Shown here piece after piece: positions 1 through 14,344 of a DNA stretch of 64,000 bases; position 1 is the first letter of the stretch, and the number at the start of each line of letters is the position of its first letter. The stretch is taken from positions 2,005,773-2,069,772 of the forward strand of contig NC_081332.1 in the NCBI RefSeq assembly GCF_022539665.2, in the 5' to 3' direction. The stretch comes from Daphnia carinata. Its lineage: Eukaryota > Arthropoda > Branchiopoda > Diplostraca > Daphniidae. The notes under the pieces are model-generated. The model saw only the letters and a program-made list of their open reading frames with translations. It did no database searches and was not told the origin of the DNA. The position numbers were made by a program, and so were the translations under genes.

Positions 1-2208
1 TAAATATAAATTTTAAAAAATGTGACGAGTACAATAAAAGAAAGAAAAAGACAATTGACTGCTGCGTGCTGACGTTCTACAGCCTTACGGGTAGAACACG
101 AAAAAAAAAGGGGAAAAGGGAAAGAAAAAACACGCCATCTATTCAGCACGCTCTACTTGTCTGCGTCCTACGATTTCGGCTTGGTGATCATTCGTCTATA
201 AAAACTCAACACACACACACACACGGATGTTGTGTGTGTGTGTACAGTGAAAGATTGGATGCATAGGCAGCGGAGCGTGTACAGACGGAATAGAATCACG
301 TCCATCAACTTGGTGGGTTTGCACCGCCACTGGATTGAGGCGGTGGCGCTGCGAACCGCACACAATCACCTACTTGTCGTTATTTACAAGTCCAGACAAG
401 TACCACAAGGAGATGCGGTACCGGTGGTGTGTACGCCGTGCAATGAGAAATGGGGAAACGAAAATGAAATGCTTGTCCACTATCTAAATACACTTTACTT
501 GATTGCACAACTCGAGCGCAATTGCTACATCGTTAAGTTCTCTTCCCCACTTGCCCCGCTCTCCCAAGTGTTGATTTAATAAAAAAAACTTTAGCGATTT
601 CTTGTTTTGTTTGGTACCCCCGTTTGCTCGAACGTGTTGCCCAAGAAGCGAGAGATCATCAAGGTCAAGATGAAAACAAATTGGGTTTGCATTTCAAGTT
701 GTTAATCAGAGTTTCTTACTTTCGTTGGTCTTCGATTGAGTGCAAATAGAAAATGTTGTCTCCCCCCCCCCCTTTTTTTTTTAATTCTACCGCCTACACT
801 TGCTGTTTGTCCTTTTCTATAGATGAAAAATCGTCGTATCATTTGGCCAAAAGTGGGGGGGGGGGATCAGAAAAAACACAAGTCTGTACTTTAAGTAAAA
901 CCAACAAAAAAAAAACACTAAACAAGCAGCGTAAAGTAACGTTTCACGAAGGAAGAAGACAAATAAAAGACGAATGGAAAAGGACGTGCACGAGGCATCT
1001 CTGATTGGCTTCTAATTCGCCGTCGAGCCAAGGATTTACTGCCTCAGGCTGTCGACTCCTCGCTCCCTCAAGGCTTTTGCCTCGCGACTCTAGCCCCTCT
1101 GGCATTGTGCGTGTACATTTGCGTGATTTTCTTCTCCCTTTTTTCTTGATGCATCTCTTTTAGACGATCACGTATAAATGTTTCAAAAAATAAAAACAAA
1201 CTTTCTTATACTTGTAGAGCAAACCCCAGTACGAAGACGATGTTTGGAACTAGTCAAACAGCAGAGGCCAAAAGAAGGGGGAAAGCGAGGTTGCTGTATA
1301 GCCCAAATCGAATCTCTTTCTGCGAACAAGTTGATAGATTATCTCGATGCTTTTTTTTGTAGCGAAATGTAATCTTTTGTGGAGATTTTTTTTTTTCAAG
1401 TGGAAAGATCAGACCTTAAGCATCATTTCGTCTGAGAAGCAGATTATAATAGTTAAAAATGAAGTTCTACTTGAGTTCTGACTGATGTTAACACGGGGAG
1501 TACTTGGGATCAAATCGCATATTTATCATCTCAATATTTTTAGATATTTTGATTAAAAGGATCTTTTTTACTATTCAAATTTGTAGTTTTTGTAAATTAT
1601 AGGTCATTGGCCAGCACTTAAGATTAAAAGATGTTCGCGAAAAGCAACAACCGGTAGCGTCAATAAATCGACTGGAACTCCAAGACAAATAAGAAATTGG
1701 TACGACGACACAGAAGAAAGAACAACGAAAAAGGAATCAAAACTTCCAACTGAGCGTGCACTAAAAAGAAAAAAAAGAATACGAGAACGAGGTGAGGTTT
1801 TGCCGTGCACGCCGAATCGATCGTCGATCCCTATCATCCCGTTCTTCTTTTGTTTTTTCCTTTTCTTGTTACTCACGACGCCAGTGAAACGCACGAATGT
1901 CTTGGCACGGGGAGGAGTTAGATACACACTTTCCATTTCAAAAGCAAGGAAGCATATACGCACACACTCTGTAACAATGGTGTTTGAAAAACTTGTGAGC
2001 TCACGAAATAAAAAGAAATGTTTGCCTGCGTCTTTTCGTGTTTACCCACTGTCTACACCATGTGTGCTAATTACTACTGCACGTGTTTCAAGCCTCATTA
2101 GATGTGTTTTTCTAATCGAACTTTTGTGAGATATGCAAAATGTAGTTCATTAAAGTTTGCCCTCGTTGCCTGTCGAGTAGGAAAACACGTTTTTTTTTTT
2201 ATATTTAC
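1..2208 (-). other. Dop2R intron downstream of the TM3 exon (non-coding)
   Basis: This stretch follows the donor site at 2208-2207 (minus strand) of the dopamine receptor TM3 exon, so it is read as the next intron of that gene; later exons lie beyond the left edge. I see no splice-bounded open frame with a recognisable domain. It contains an (AC)8 run at 209-224 facing a GT run at 229-243, which could fold back on itself, plus a C run near 763-772, a G run near 855-864 and long A/T runs. The short open frames here are made of simple sequence and are not called as genes. Confidence 0.6.
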
Positions 2209-2318
2209 CTGTCAATGCTGATGGCCACCAAGTTGAGGATGGACGATGTGCTGCACGTCACGTCCATGGCGATGTAGAAGTCGCAAACGACGTCCAGAAG
2301 ATCCCATTTGGCGTTCAC
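2209..2318 (-). CDS. Dop2R: D2-like dopamine receptor, TM3 exon (partial gene)
   Basis: This 110 bp minus-strand exon is bounded by an acceptor (attcag, ending at 2319) and a donor (AG then gtaaat, starting at 2208). It encodes the end of extracellular loop 1 and TM3: [20 protein letters not shown], then [16 protein letters not shown] and the first two bases of the Arg codon of the DRY motif. Visible landmarks are the conserved loop Cys at the top of TM3 (VCDFY), the amine-binding Asp (AMDVTC) and the D of DRY. These are hallmarks of D2-like dopamine receptors, which are Gi-coupled plasma-membrane GPCRs. It joins in phase 0 to the TM1-TM2 exon ending at 30006, 27.7 kb upstream on this strand. 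The receptor is partial because TM4-TM7 lie off the window. Confidence 0.9.
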
Positions 2319-5300
2319 CTGAATCCAATGACATCAAAAAATGACACGTATTAAATGATGCAATTCTTTCGTTCCTATTTTTAAACTACATTCACGGTGA
2401 TATATAAAACAACTCACGCGTGTCTGTGCCTTTTTTTTTTTCAAATTACCAGATAGATGTCGTATATCATTTACACAGTACGAACATTCCACGGCGCAAC
2501 TTAATTATGTTGGATCGGTTTTTATCCAATCAACGGCCGTCTTTTTTAATTTCTCGAGCAATTTGCAAAAGTACGTTGAAGAACCCAAACAGCGAACAAG
2601 CAACAACATTTTAAATGGGGTCATCAGACAAACGATTTACTGTGATTGAGCGGGATAGAAAAGATTGATTGACTTACTTATTATGCACGAATATACAGAT
2701 ACAAATCGCTGCTGTTGGCTAATCTCAATTGAATAATTCACAACAAGAAAATCAGATCTCTCCGTTAAAACAGTAGAAACAAACTAATGGCTGCTCACCT
2801 AGTGTCTCTGCTAAGTTGAATTAAACTTAAATGCTTCTTTGAAAGTTCACTTCCCACTGCGTGCACAATTACATCTTTACTGAATACTGGGAAACTGTTG
2901 CAATCTGAGTCCCTTAGGTGGCCAGCCCTTTCACGGTGAAGGAAGGGTAAGAAACAGAAAAAAGCTTTCATGATCGTGGGAAGTGTGGGAGGGGAGAACT
3001 AAATTTTGATGCCAAATGTTTTGTGCTCTAGGGAATTGATTGTGAAAATTTGTTGAGCGCCAAATGCCAAGAGTTTCAAAGACAATGTGATTTCCATAAT
3101 GAAGGAGGTGGGGGAAGCAAACAAAAAACAAAGAAAAACAAGTTGTTTTTGATTTCGAAACGAAAACAATATGTAAATCTTTCGAAGGTCACCCAAAAAA
3201 CAAAGAAAAAAAAACGCTTTCAAATGAACAAACAAAAAAATATTCTAATTTTGCCTAATCCCTTAGAAAAACATTAGATTGATGTACTCTTTCTATAACC
3301 ACGTAGCTTTAATTAATGAGACAGGGATCTACTTGATTGAAGAATGACTCACAATTGGGCACGGGTCAAACGAAAATCTATCTCCCCCCCCCCACTCTAT
3401 TTTTCGTGTGTGGTGTCTGGTTTACCTATGGCTTTGTGTAAAACATATAGCGGATTAAAAGTTAGGCCTTATTAGCTCACTACATGAGAGAGAAGGGAAT
3501 CGAACACAAGCCCTCAATGTTGTAAACAACAACAAAAAACTAACGTACCTTTCGAGAGCTAACGAGCTTTTCTTTTTCCGAGAAAACAACGTAAAGAACA
3601 CTCAACTGGGCGCTTAATAAATACAGAAGACGTCATCAGGTTGTGAAAGCATTATAATCATTGGCAGCCCCGATATTCTACGCCTATTGTCTTCGATTCT
3701 CTTCTCCAACACATGTGCGATATCGGGAGGCCGCCATTAGACGCGTATAGAATGAAGCCTTAGGTCATATGTAATTAGAAGACATCTTCGTCGTTTCGAA
3801 TATATCACCGTAAAAAATAATACGAAGCCCGTAAGTAAATGAGGAGCGGGTTTGACGGCCGTTAATAGGCAACTGAGGCCATCAATTTTAGTTTCAAGAT
3901 TTTTTTTTTATTGTGTCTCGCCTTGCATTGAGATCTGGTTTCACTTTTAGGTTAAAAGACGTGGGTGCCGTCCATTTTTAGGGGATTTAATAATAGCCAT
4001 AATAATAAAGGTAAAGTAGCACATTTACAGGGTTAACTGTTTTCGGCCACCTCGGAGAAGACTTAAATTAATATAGTGGCTCGTGTTTCTCTCGTTTAGT
4101 AATTCAATTAGATTTATAGCCTAATAATGAAGCCAATTAGTTTTACGGCTGTATATAAATAACCATTAAGACTTTTAATGAAAATCGCTTGGACGATCAA
4201 GCTGAAGCTCTGGGCTGTATAGAACTAACGTTTAGTGAAAGTGTGTTGGACTTGGAAAAGTTCAATAAGTTGCCAAATTTTTCTTTGCCCAATCAATCAG
4301 ATAAAATAAAAATAATCATAAGAAGAGCAATTCAAACTCTGTGATGTTGTGGATCCACACGAGTCAAATCCAATCGTGAAATGAAATGCTTCTCTGATAA
4401 TGATTATGGCAATGACGTCGTAAGATCCTGTTATGACACAAGCTCTCTTCATTAATTAAAAGAAAGAGGACGAAATTCATGAAGGCAATATGAAGTGAGA
4501 CAGAAATTTTAAGTTGAAGAAACCCAGAAGAGAATAATATTGCCCATCAAGCTTATGGAACTATAATACAGGTTCGCCCCTCTCAACAGCCATCCACTTG
4601 GCTCAGTTCATCAGATCAATATGAGGTAGAAGGTACGTTCTCTTGTTTTTTTTCTTCCTTTTTGTGTGTGCATGTTGAAAAATCAAGTCTCTTAATTAAT
4701 CGATGCAACTCAGCCGTGTCATTTAAATACTTTTCACTCCATTGCAGCCCATGTTGGCTTTACTGTTAAATTTTGATTGAATCTAGTGCAGATACACGCT
4801 GATATTATTGATAGAGAATTTAAGTTTTGACTTGAGATGGCTGCCATCACGCTAACCCCCGTCAGTGTTAGTACGTGCATAATTAACGAGGTGCTGCATT
4901 CCGTACCTAAGTTTGGTCGAATTTGTCACGTGAGCACTGCCTGCTGAAAACTTGAGCATACACGCCTGTAGATGTATCGATATATTCTCTCGTTGGCGTC
5001 AATGCTTTTATACGACGTGCCAATCAAAAGGTTGCGTGCGATACCAGAAAGGAGAATGACAAACAAAAATCTAGGACTGCTGATCCCACAAAGGCCATTA
5101 TAATGTAAACATTGTGGCACATTCAACAAAGCACAGGATGTTGTATTACATTTCAAGTCAAACATTTGAGACCATTATGATGTGCTCTTAGAATTTCACA
5201 TAATTATGCTTTTGCTGCTTGAAAGATAGCTGCAAAATTAGTGTGGCTTGGCACTGTCATTTTGCTATTAGGTGTCATAAAAAAATTAAGCAGTAAATAA

Positions 5301-8300
5301 CATGGTAGTTAAATACCTGTCAATGTTTTGTAAATTTTCCTACTCTAGTCAAGGTAAACAGGCATAAGTATCCCTTAATGTACAAATCCAACAAAAATCA
5401 GTTGTGGAGAAAACTTAAATGGAAAAGTTTAGCCAGTCAATTAATTAGATTTGTAAATGCTCTATAAAAGTACCCATCTAACAAGTTCCTCTGTGTATAG
5501 ACTTTCCAGATTGTGATTCAAGCCAGTGACATTCTCCGTATAATTCAAAGTTTGCTTTGTTCTTAATTAAATGTTGGCATTCAAAGTTCGTCGACCAACT
5601 GCCAAGAAATATGCACGTTGATGGTAAGAACTATTCTACATTTACAACTTAAACATTCTTTTTTGCTCTATACCATCACCGAGTGATGTTTGTACACAGT
5701 GACATAGCAGCACTACAATTTGGGATTTCCAAAGCGGAAAGTGGTGTGTCACCACCGATCTTTGCGCCATATAAACACCGATTCTATAAGATTCGACGGC
5801 TGGGTGAACAGTGTCACGAGCGTGACCAGAAAAAAAAAATGAAAAAATGCTTATATTTAGCCCCATTGGAAAATAGAAATGGCTGTCTCTAAACACAACA
5901 ACCACCCTGAAAAAGAGGCAAAGACACGGTCCCTTTTTTCAATGATTTTTGCTGTAAGGCCCTAATGTACTCTATAGTCAGAGCTCTTTCCTGCCTGTGA
6001 TGGTGGCTGCTATTACGCTCTCTCTCTTTCAAGATTACATGTATATAATATTTTGCAGTGAACTCGTTGGTCGTTCTACAGAAGGAAATGAGAATGTCAA
6101 GCTTTCCCTTTTTGCACGCCATCGCAACAACGACAAAAACGTCAACATCCATTACTATTTTTTCTTTTTCCTTGCACAAAACAACTTGGAGATAGTGGCT
6201 CTTTCTAAACGCAAAGATTTTTTTTTCTCCACACGTATTTAGATATTTCATAGGGGGTCGCCATGCATAGCATTTAAACGCGATCTACCTAATTCTATTA
6301 TCCGGGCACACACAACACAAAGTCCAGGGCCTACGTTGCGACATTTATTTATTTTATAAGACGATGCAAAGACTTGTCTGCCGGTTGTCGCACAGGTCTC
6401 TAGGATTACATCAAACAGCTTCTTGGTATTACGGTTTAAAATACTATTTACGTTTGCAATGCGTCTCCAGGAAGAATCTCGAATTGATTTCTATCTTTTC
6501 TTTAAAATCTTAACAAATAAAAGAAAAAGGTTTTGCTTTTATTTTTTTAAGAACAACACTTGTAAATATTAGGGGGGTGGACACGGAACGAGACACGTAT
6601 AGCGCCGCAGCTGTTCCGTGTGTAGTAGAGAATCGTCAAAAATTGGCATGTCAGTGTGATATATCGTACACACGTCTATGAGATTGTATGTGCGTGCCTG
6701 TTGTTGGCCCTCTCACTTAGCCCAATGAATGTACACGTCATCTCTTTACTTTCATTTTGAGTTCCTGCTTTTCTTTGCAGACCGGAAACGCCTACAACAG
6801 GAAAGAGAAGAATACCATCGTATATCTTAATTATGGTTTTAGTATCTATAGGGAAACTTGGAGTAAAAATGAAGAACGTGACCAAACGAACTCGTTGACG
6901 GACAGTCATAGGTATCATTCAGTTAATGGACAGTGTCCCGGTTTTTTGGTCATCGAATGAAAGGATGGACCAATTGTTCTTTCGCTCCAGCTGTGCGATA
7001 TTTTCAATTTTTGTTACTTTTCAATGGATGGTATGAAAAATTAACGTGCCATTTTGAAAATTACAAAAATACTAAACGCAGGTGAGAGTACCCTTGGGTC
7101 TTATTCATCTAGAAAAAAAAAGTAGAGTGTTCGTTGGGATTCGAACACTCGACTCGTTCAGCCACCACAGAATATAAGACCTGTTAAAAAAGGGACTTTT
7201 ACGGTCTTCCTCTGTGAGCCAGCAGAACATTTGTATACATAAGCAGTAGCTATTTGTAAAGATCATTTGGACGTGTAAAAATGTACAAACAGATCCGATA
7301 TGAAGGAAGAATTTATACGAATTGGGAGGGGATCAGAATAAAAATGGGAAAGACGAGCGAAGAGCTGCCGTGGCAGTTTGGTCGTGACAGCTGGGGTACC
7401 ACCCATTTACACATAAAAAGTGGGAGCCAGTATTATATGGAGGAAGTTGGTAAATCTATATGATGCCTTTAAAGTGTGCCCGTGTATACACCACGAACGC
7501 CAACCTTTCCTCCTCTCTATCTCGTGAAGAATTTACACGATGATCTATATATATATCAAACCAGCGCCACTTCATGGGCTACTCCCTCAAAGGGTATGCA
7601 ATAAGAGAAAGATATTTCGCAAAACCCAAAACGTAGCAGTGTATGACGTCATTTAAAAGAAGCGTTTTAATTATTAGCGCAACACCATTTAATTCACAGA
7701 TGTAGACTGTTCAATTTTCAAAGTACCAGTGGAACACGACCACTTCTTCAAAACACGCAATATTTTTTACCTCCTTAAATAGTTTTCGTTACTAATTACA
7801 TGTGATTCGTTGGATGTGCAGGGGAAATAAAAAGGGGCCATCCGTCAATAGAGGAATCACGTATAGTTCTTCAACCCGTCTGGCACGTAGATTGGATAGA
7901 GTTCTGATTGGATTCTTTTACTGTCTTCAACAGCTGTCTATCCTCTCCCTTTTGCGCCTACTTGTCTATACTTCGAGACGTATATTATAAACAGCCAGCG
8001 CTTTATAATATACAGCTGCTGCGGCCTTCTTCTATGTATCGATTGTACACAAATCCTTCCCCTTCCCTTCTTTTTCTTTCTTCAAAAAAGCCAAAGCGAA
8101 TATGTTGATTGAATAGCGCCGTCTCCATCCCGTTTGCCAATTTGCATCTTCCTTTTCTATAAGGCATTGAAACAAAACCAAAGATATATCGACTGATGAA
8201 ATACTTCGTTCAATAAAAAACAAAAGGCGTTCGATAAAAAGGGAAAAAAAAAAAAAAATTAAATAATCTGGATTATAATGAAGGTATTCAACTGTAGCTA

Positions 8301-11300
8301 GTCGATGTTATAGTCCTCTGATTTCATTTCTTTTCTCTATAGACCGACCAAGTTCTGTACATCCATGAATTGCGAAAAAGCGGGCCCCCTGGCTGCTGAT
8401 TGAGATTCGATGCGTCTAATTAGAATGGGTTACGTATATACATGTATAAAAGATGGGGATGAATGTAAATGTACTCTACGTTGGAGAATTGAAGGACCAC
8501 TTGTGTTTTGCTGGGACGTCGTGCGGAAAGGAAGAAATGTCCAAATCACGCTGACTTGATGAACAGCAACAGAGTTGCCAGTCGGAATAAATCAGTTTAG
8601 CTGTCCTGATTTTTCGTACGTCTTTTTTTTTTTTTTAAATATTATATAGAAACAAATAAATAAATAAAACAAAAGATGGATGTAACCAATTGGAGTGGTC
8701 TATAATTCTATTTAGTGTCCTGATCGAGTAACAGCACGATTTCTCTAAAAAAAACAAAATGTAAGTAAACGATTAAATTATCAATTGGAGCGGAAAGCAC
8801 GTGTGTAGATTGGCGTGTAATCAACTTTACTCAGATGACTACTGATGGCCTTTTCTCTGCGTGTCTCTTCGATCTATTTGCGATTCAGGTCGATATTTAT
8901 ATAGACCTATACCGGGGTGTTGAATCGGATGTAGGTTCAATTGGGCAAAAGGCAAATTTTCGTTTCCTTTTCATTGATTAGTAGGCGGAGAAAACGCTTG
9001 ACTTGGGATTTATTGTAACGGGTATATATCGTCAAACCAAAGCGGAAAGTGAGTAAAAAGATCACATCACACAAAGAGGGATTTTTAGAGATGAGAAAGC
9101 GATTGACTTTAAGTCGTCCCCCCTTTTTTTTCCTTTTCTTTTCGTCGTTCACGGTACAGCCCATATAGAGCAGTGAAAAGGGGATATAGCGTGACAGGGT
9201 GCGTGCTGTTTGGCAGGCACATTTGGGTTCACCCATTTGTGTCCCTGGACGTAAGCCAAAATCAACGGCATTCACTTATTGCTTCAGAAGGAAAGAGAGG
9301 GAGGCAAATGTCTCAACTAGTCCACCTACTTCATCTCTTTTCCCCATCCATTCTTTGATTGCTGATTTATTTATTTTTCTTGTTGTTTGTTTACAGTTCT
9401 GCAAGGTAATATAGCAAATAGGCGGCAGGATGTGAGGTTGATCCGAAGTGCGCCAGGATGGAGAAAATAAACAAATTGTTCTTCAGTCAGACGAGGCCAA
9501 TCGATAACAAAACAAACCATGAAACAACAGCTGTCGCCATTGTTTGGAACACAGTTTAAACAAAAACTGGCTCAGTATAATGACGCTCAAACACAACCTT
9601 GAAAGACATTCGAGGAACACCGAGTTAAAATTTAAAGAAAATGCTGAAAAGATAAGAAGATGAAAAAAAAGGACATTTGGCTGTGCAAACAGCGAGACAC
9701 TTGCTGCGTATTGAACACCCAAGTGGACGATATGATATACGTTTTATTTCTAATGCAAAATACATATTATATAAACGTGCCTGAATCATCATCTGATTGA
9801 TATTCCATATACGTACACGTATGCTATTTCGCACCAGTTATATGGAAAACGTTTCGAACGCTTCGCCAACTTTTTTTTTGCCCTTCTTTCGATTTATTTA
9901 CATATCGCTTGCGATATTGGCCCCATCGGTGCACACACGTCCTATGCAAATTTTTTTTTTTTTTCAGGGATCTTAAGTGTCACCAACGGCATCAATCCTT
10001 GTCTCGATCTTTCTGTGCTTGTACGAATTGCTAACATTTCATTCCATTGGAATAATACGTACATCCGAGTTAAACTGTGACTGTATCCGCTCTAAGGTAT
10101 ATAGTTTATCAAGAACAGCATTGAACGAAATTTCCATCCGTACGACTCTACTGATGATGAACAACCGTATACCAGAGTGCAATCGTGATTGAGTGGGCGG
10201 ATTACATTCTTATATTCCATTTAATTCTTTAAGAAATAACAAAAAAAAAAGGTCCGGCTGGTCCATTTATATAGGTGGGGCACGCGGAATGAATCCAACA
10301 CGTAATAGAAAATAAAACTCAAGGCAAGTACGTAGCGCATAGAAAAAAAGTACAACAATAAGGTTGGCATCCAAGTTGCCGAAGAAGTTGCAACAATGGA
10401 TGTCACCCAGGCACGTCTCAACAAGAAAAGTATCCCCTCCCCCTCCCCCCAAGAAAGAAGAAGGAGATGATGATAAGAAATAAGACAGCAAAATAAAAAG
10501 GAGCACGCGTACAAGGGAAATAATAGCGTGTTTATTTAGATGGAATATATTTTTCAAGAAAACACCCACTCTTTCTTCGATACGGTCGAAACTCCATGAG
10601 CAGCTCATTAAATATTCAAGCGACGGTTGCCGGAAGATGCGAAAAGAAGTTGGTAGAGATACTTGGTTGAGACAAGCAACTCGATAAATGTACGGTGACC
10701 GCCACGTATATCGACCTACAAACTATTTATAAATGTACAACGAACGAGTAGAGATTGCCTAAGGTGATAGCCTATACTATAATAAATCGATTTTTAAAAC
10801 GTGAAATTCGAATCGGCTGTTGACGGTCGGACGTTATCCTCCCCGCCATTGCTTCAAAACATTGCAACGACGTCGCCTCCATACATTAAATGTTGAACCA
10901 AATGTAATAAATAAATGCCACATCAACCCCGCGTTTTTGTAGCAGGCTACATGTAGCGCTTCTCTGCTAATCGAACTGAAATGCCATGTGAAATTTGCCA
11001 GTGAGTCGAACTTAACGATTAGATAACCTGCCCCAAAGCGTTCATAGTATAGATGAATCTATTCCGTAAATGTAGCCGTGTACCCTCTCGTATCAAATAG
11101 GTGGCGCTTGGTACATACACAATTCTGTAAAAAAAAAAAAAAAAATTCGAAGAGAAATTAATCATTTCAAACATGGAAAGCAATTTCTTTTTTTAAGGGT
11201 AGAATTCTTTATAATATCGGATCATTTAATGATGGGAGCTCGTTGCGGTGCAATTGTGACCGAAAATCCAATAACGTACGCCTTTTTTATTTCCATTTCA

Positions 11301-14300
11301 AAATATACACCAAAGCAGCAACTACAAGAAAGGGGAAAAGAAATACGTTGAATTTTCTATACAGATAAAAAAAAGGGAGGATGAAATCTATAATATCGAG
11401 AGTCTATAAGGATTTTGCCGCTCCAATCGTTCGGCAGCAAATGACAGCCATAAGGACGTGGTGAAATAGATTGAGAGAAAAATCGATCGAAATGAGCAAC
11501 GGTTCAAATCGAGCCATTCGCTGGTCAGAATCCTTTTTTTTTTGCTTCTAAAATGATTTAATCGACATTGCAAAAACGTCATTTTTCTTCACTAATTCGT
11601 TATTGTATAAAATGTATCGTTTCTTCGAAATATATCAGAATAAGAAAAGGTCCAACATCTTTACGTAAAATTACAGGATCGATGATGACCTTAACAATTG
11701 TACGCGCACCCTTTGTTACAATCGCATTCGAAACACTGTCAGTCGATATCGGTTATAGCCTATATAACAATCAACCGCATTAGCATTTGTTCAAAATTCA
11801 ATTCAATCAGTTTGATTTCCCGAATGGCTGCAGTCAGTCACGTTTTTTGAAACGTTCTCTTTCGTCTTACGGCGGGGGGGGGGGGACCAAATTAAATCAC
11901 GAATGATATAGAATCAAGAAAACAGCAGCTCGCAAAACATATGGAGAAAAATCCGAAAATAAATGGAAACCATATAAAAAAAAAAAAAAAGAAGGCCATC
12001 AATTTAAAAAAGAACCCTTCCCATAAACATAAAAACGATTTCTATATAAGACCAGCAGACGGACCCGCATTCATGTTTTGTTATTGACAGAAATCGAAAT
12101 GATTGAATCACTTGGGTTTTCATTCGTTTCTCAATCGACCACCGCTGCCGGCCAACTCACCGAAATTGCATTGCATTTTTTTTCCCTCTTTCCTTTTGTT
12201 GCCACATGTGGGCTCCTCAAATCCTTTTGTGATCGTTATGCAATTGCGAACGAAAATTCTTTGCCGATTGCATTTTCGCACAACCTTTTTGTTGGAGAAG
12301 GGGGGTGGCAATTTGTCAAGTGGCGGGTCAATCACATAACGGTGCAGCTCAGCTGCTTCGGATTATTCAACACAGTGCCATTACGTTTCTTATCCTATGG
12401 TTTCGTGTGCTGATGTAAGACGTTCAGCAGCCTATATGCCTTCGCCGAAGGCGGGCTTTCCAACGAACGCAACGCAATGATGGATGTGCACGTCTCATTC
12501 ATCATTTATCCTAGTGCTGCTGTCTATTACGCAAGAGCGCAACTATAAAAAAAAGAAATGAGATTGTATATATATGTATACATACTCTATACAAACCATA
12601 TGTTGTTGATTTCCTTTTAATAGCCGAAAGGGATGCATTGTGTACGGAAATTCAATACTGGTCAGAGTATGTATGTATAGCCAACAAGACATCGGATCAA
12701 GGAAAAAGAAAAACGTTATCTGGGGGGGGGGGGGACGACGGGTGCTATGTGTGTATACACACAGGAGCAACGTGATAGGTTCATCAACAGATATCAAAGA
12801 AGTTTTTGGAGTAACATGAAAACCGATAGCGTCTCTCTGCTGCTGCCCTGCGATGGTGTTTTCATTTGAAACGAAACTAATGTGTCTATATTATCTACGT
12901 CAATGTGGTTAAACGTACGTCGAAATGGCTGACTTAGTTTTGGGTGTTGATCATTGATTTGTCGCCTTTGAACATTTTTTTTGTGTGTTCGAAGGTTCTA
13001 CGTTCTCCTTAAGGAAGGAGGGTTATAACTCACGTGTTTACATCAGCGGTTATATGATGACCGCAAACTCTTTTCAAACGGAGATGATGTAACAAAGTTG
13101 CAAAACGAATAACATGTTAAGAAAAAAAAAAAATAGAAGATTATATTTTCTTTTGCGTCTGTGAACGTATAAAATCCTGTGTCGTACACAAGTTAAGCCC
13201 TTACGAAAAACTTTTTTTTTTTTTTTTGCTGAGTTTATTGATGGAGTCGGGCGGAACATGTCTGCTCTATACATTATTGGCTGCGTAATAAACTGGTGGA
13301 TGGAAGGCGGCGTAAAATCGTTGGCGATAAATCGCGTTATCGAATTAACTGGCCCTATATTACGAACAAGATGAAACGAAAATTGTGGCCGTAAAAAAAA
13401 ATGGGGATTCCATTTCGTCTGCCAGTCAATGACGTCCATTAGGACGGTCATTAAAATCGTTTAACAGAAATTGTTCGACCTCCTTTTTCTTTAATGTTTA
13501 ATTTAACTAATCGCTTCAACGATCTTCGTGTGTTGTGTTTGAATAAATCAAACACACTAGCGTGTTAAATCGCAATCCGTTATTTGTATATTTTTCTTAA
13601 ATAAAATTTATACTTGAAAAGTGTGTTTACAACGAATTATTTAAGACTTGCATAGACGCTCGCTTGTCAAAGTTAAAGGGTGTGTATACTTACATAACAA
13701 GGCCATCCTGTAGAGACACGCGAACGTGAACTAGGTTATGTTTTTTTTTTTGTGTGTTCTTTTTTATGGTTGCGCCATTTCAGTGAGAGGGCAACTTATC
13801 CTAGAGCAATACGTCAACAAATGCCAGCTCGGTGTATGTGTTTTATAGTTTGGAACACACGGTCAATTTTGAAAGAAAGCGCAATCTTTTTTTTTTTTAA
13901 TAAAAAAATGCAAAACTTGGGCTGTGTGCGCAGTCTGATGGCATTTAGTGTTATTTCTAATGTAGCACACACGCCATAAGAAAACATTGCATTTGTACGT
14001 CTACTTGATTTGTGAATTCTGCGCACGCTGTGTGTCTGTGTTGTATAGCTAAAGCTCTCCTATATTCTAAATGTTGACCGATGCATTATAAGCTAATGGC
14101 GTACAGACGAACTCTGGCGTGAAATGAGGACAACCAAATATACTTTAAAATACGTCTTTTTTTAAATCGCGAGCCCCATGGATAAATTATACACACATGA
14201 TGTATGAGCAACGTCAAACAACCATAAGCGACGAGGCAAATTTCAAAAATACAAACGCAGAAGGGCATCGTTGATTTTTATTTTTTTTGCTGATGTAAAA

Positions 14301-14318
14301 TGCAAATTTCTCAGAATC

Positions 14319-14344
14319 GTGTGTGTGTGTGTGTGTGTGTGTGT
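14319..14344. repeat. (GT)13 microsatellite
   Basis: An uninterrupted GT dinucleotide run inside the large Dop2R intron, read directly. A 25 bp near-palindrome rich in GTGCAC lies just downstream at 14360-14384. Confidence 0.95.

Noticed and set aside
3473-3505. Possible tRNA fragment (tagctcact and gaatcgaac)
   Set aside because: The A-box-like and B-box-like strings are on opposite strands and no cloverleaf forms.
7130-7170. tRNA-like T-arm (ttcgaa motif) on the minus strand
   Set aside because: The bases on either side of the loop do not pair, and no anticodon arm or A box is present.
13074-13451. 125 aa open frame on the minus strand in the Dop2R intron
   Set aside because: It has poly-Phe and poly-Lys stretches from homopolymers, no domain, and no matching splice structure.
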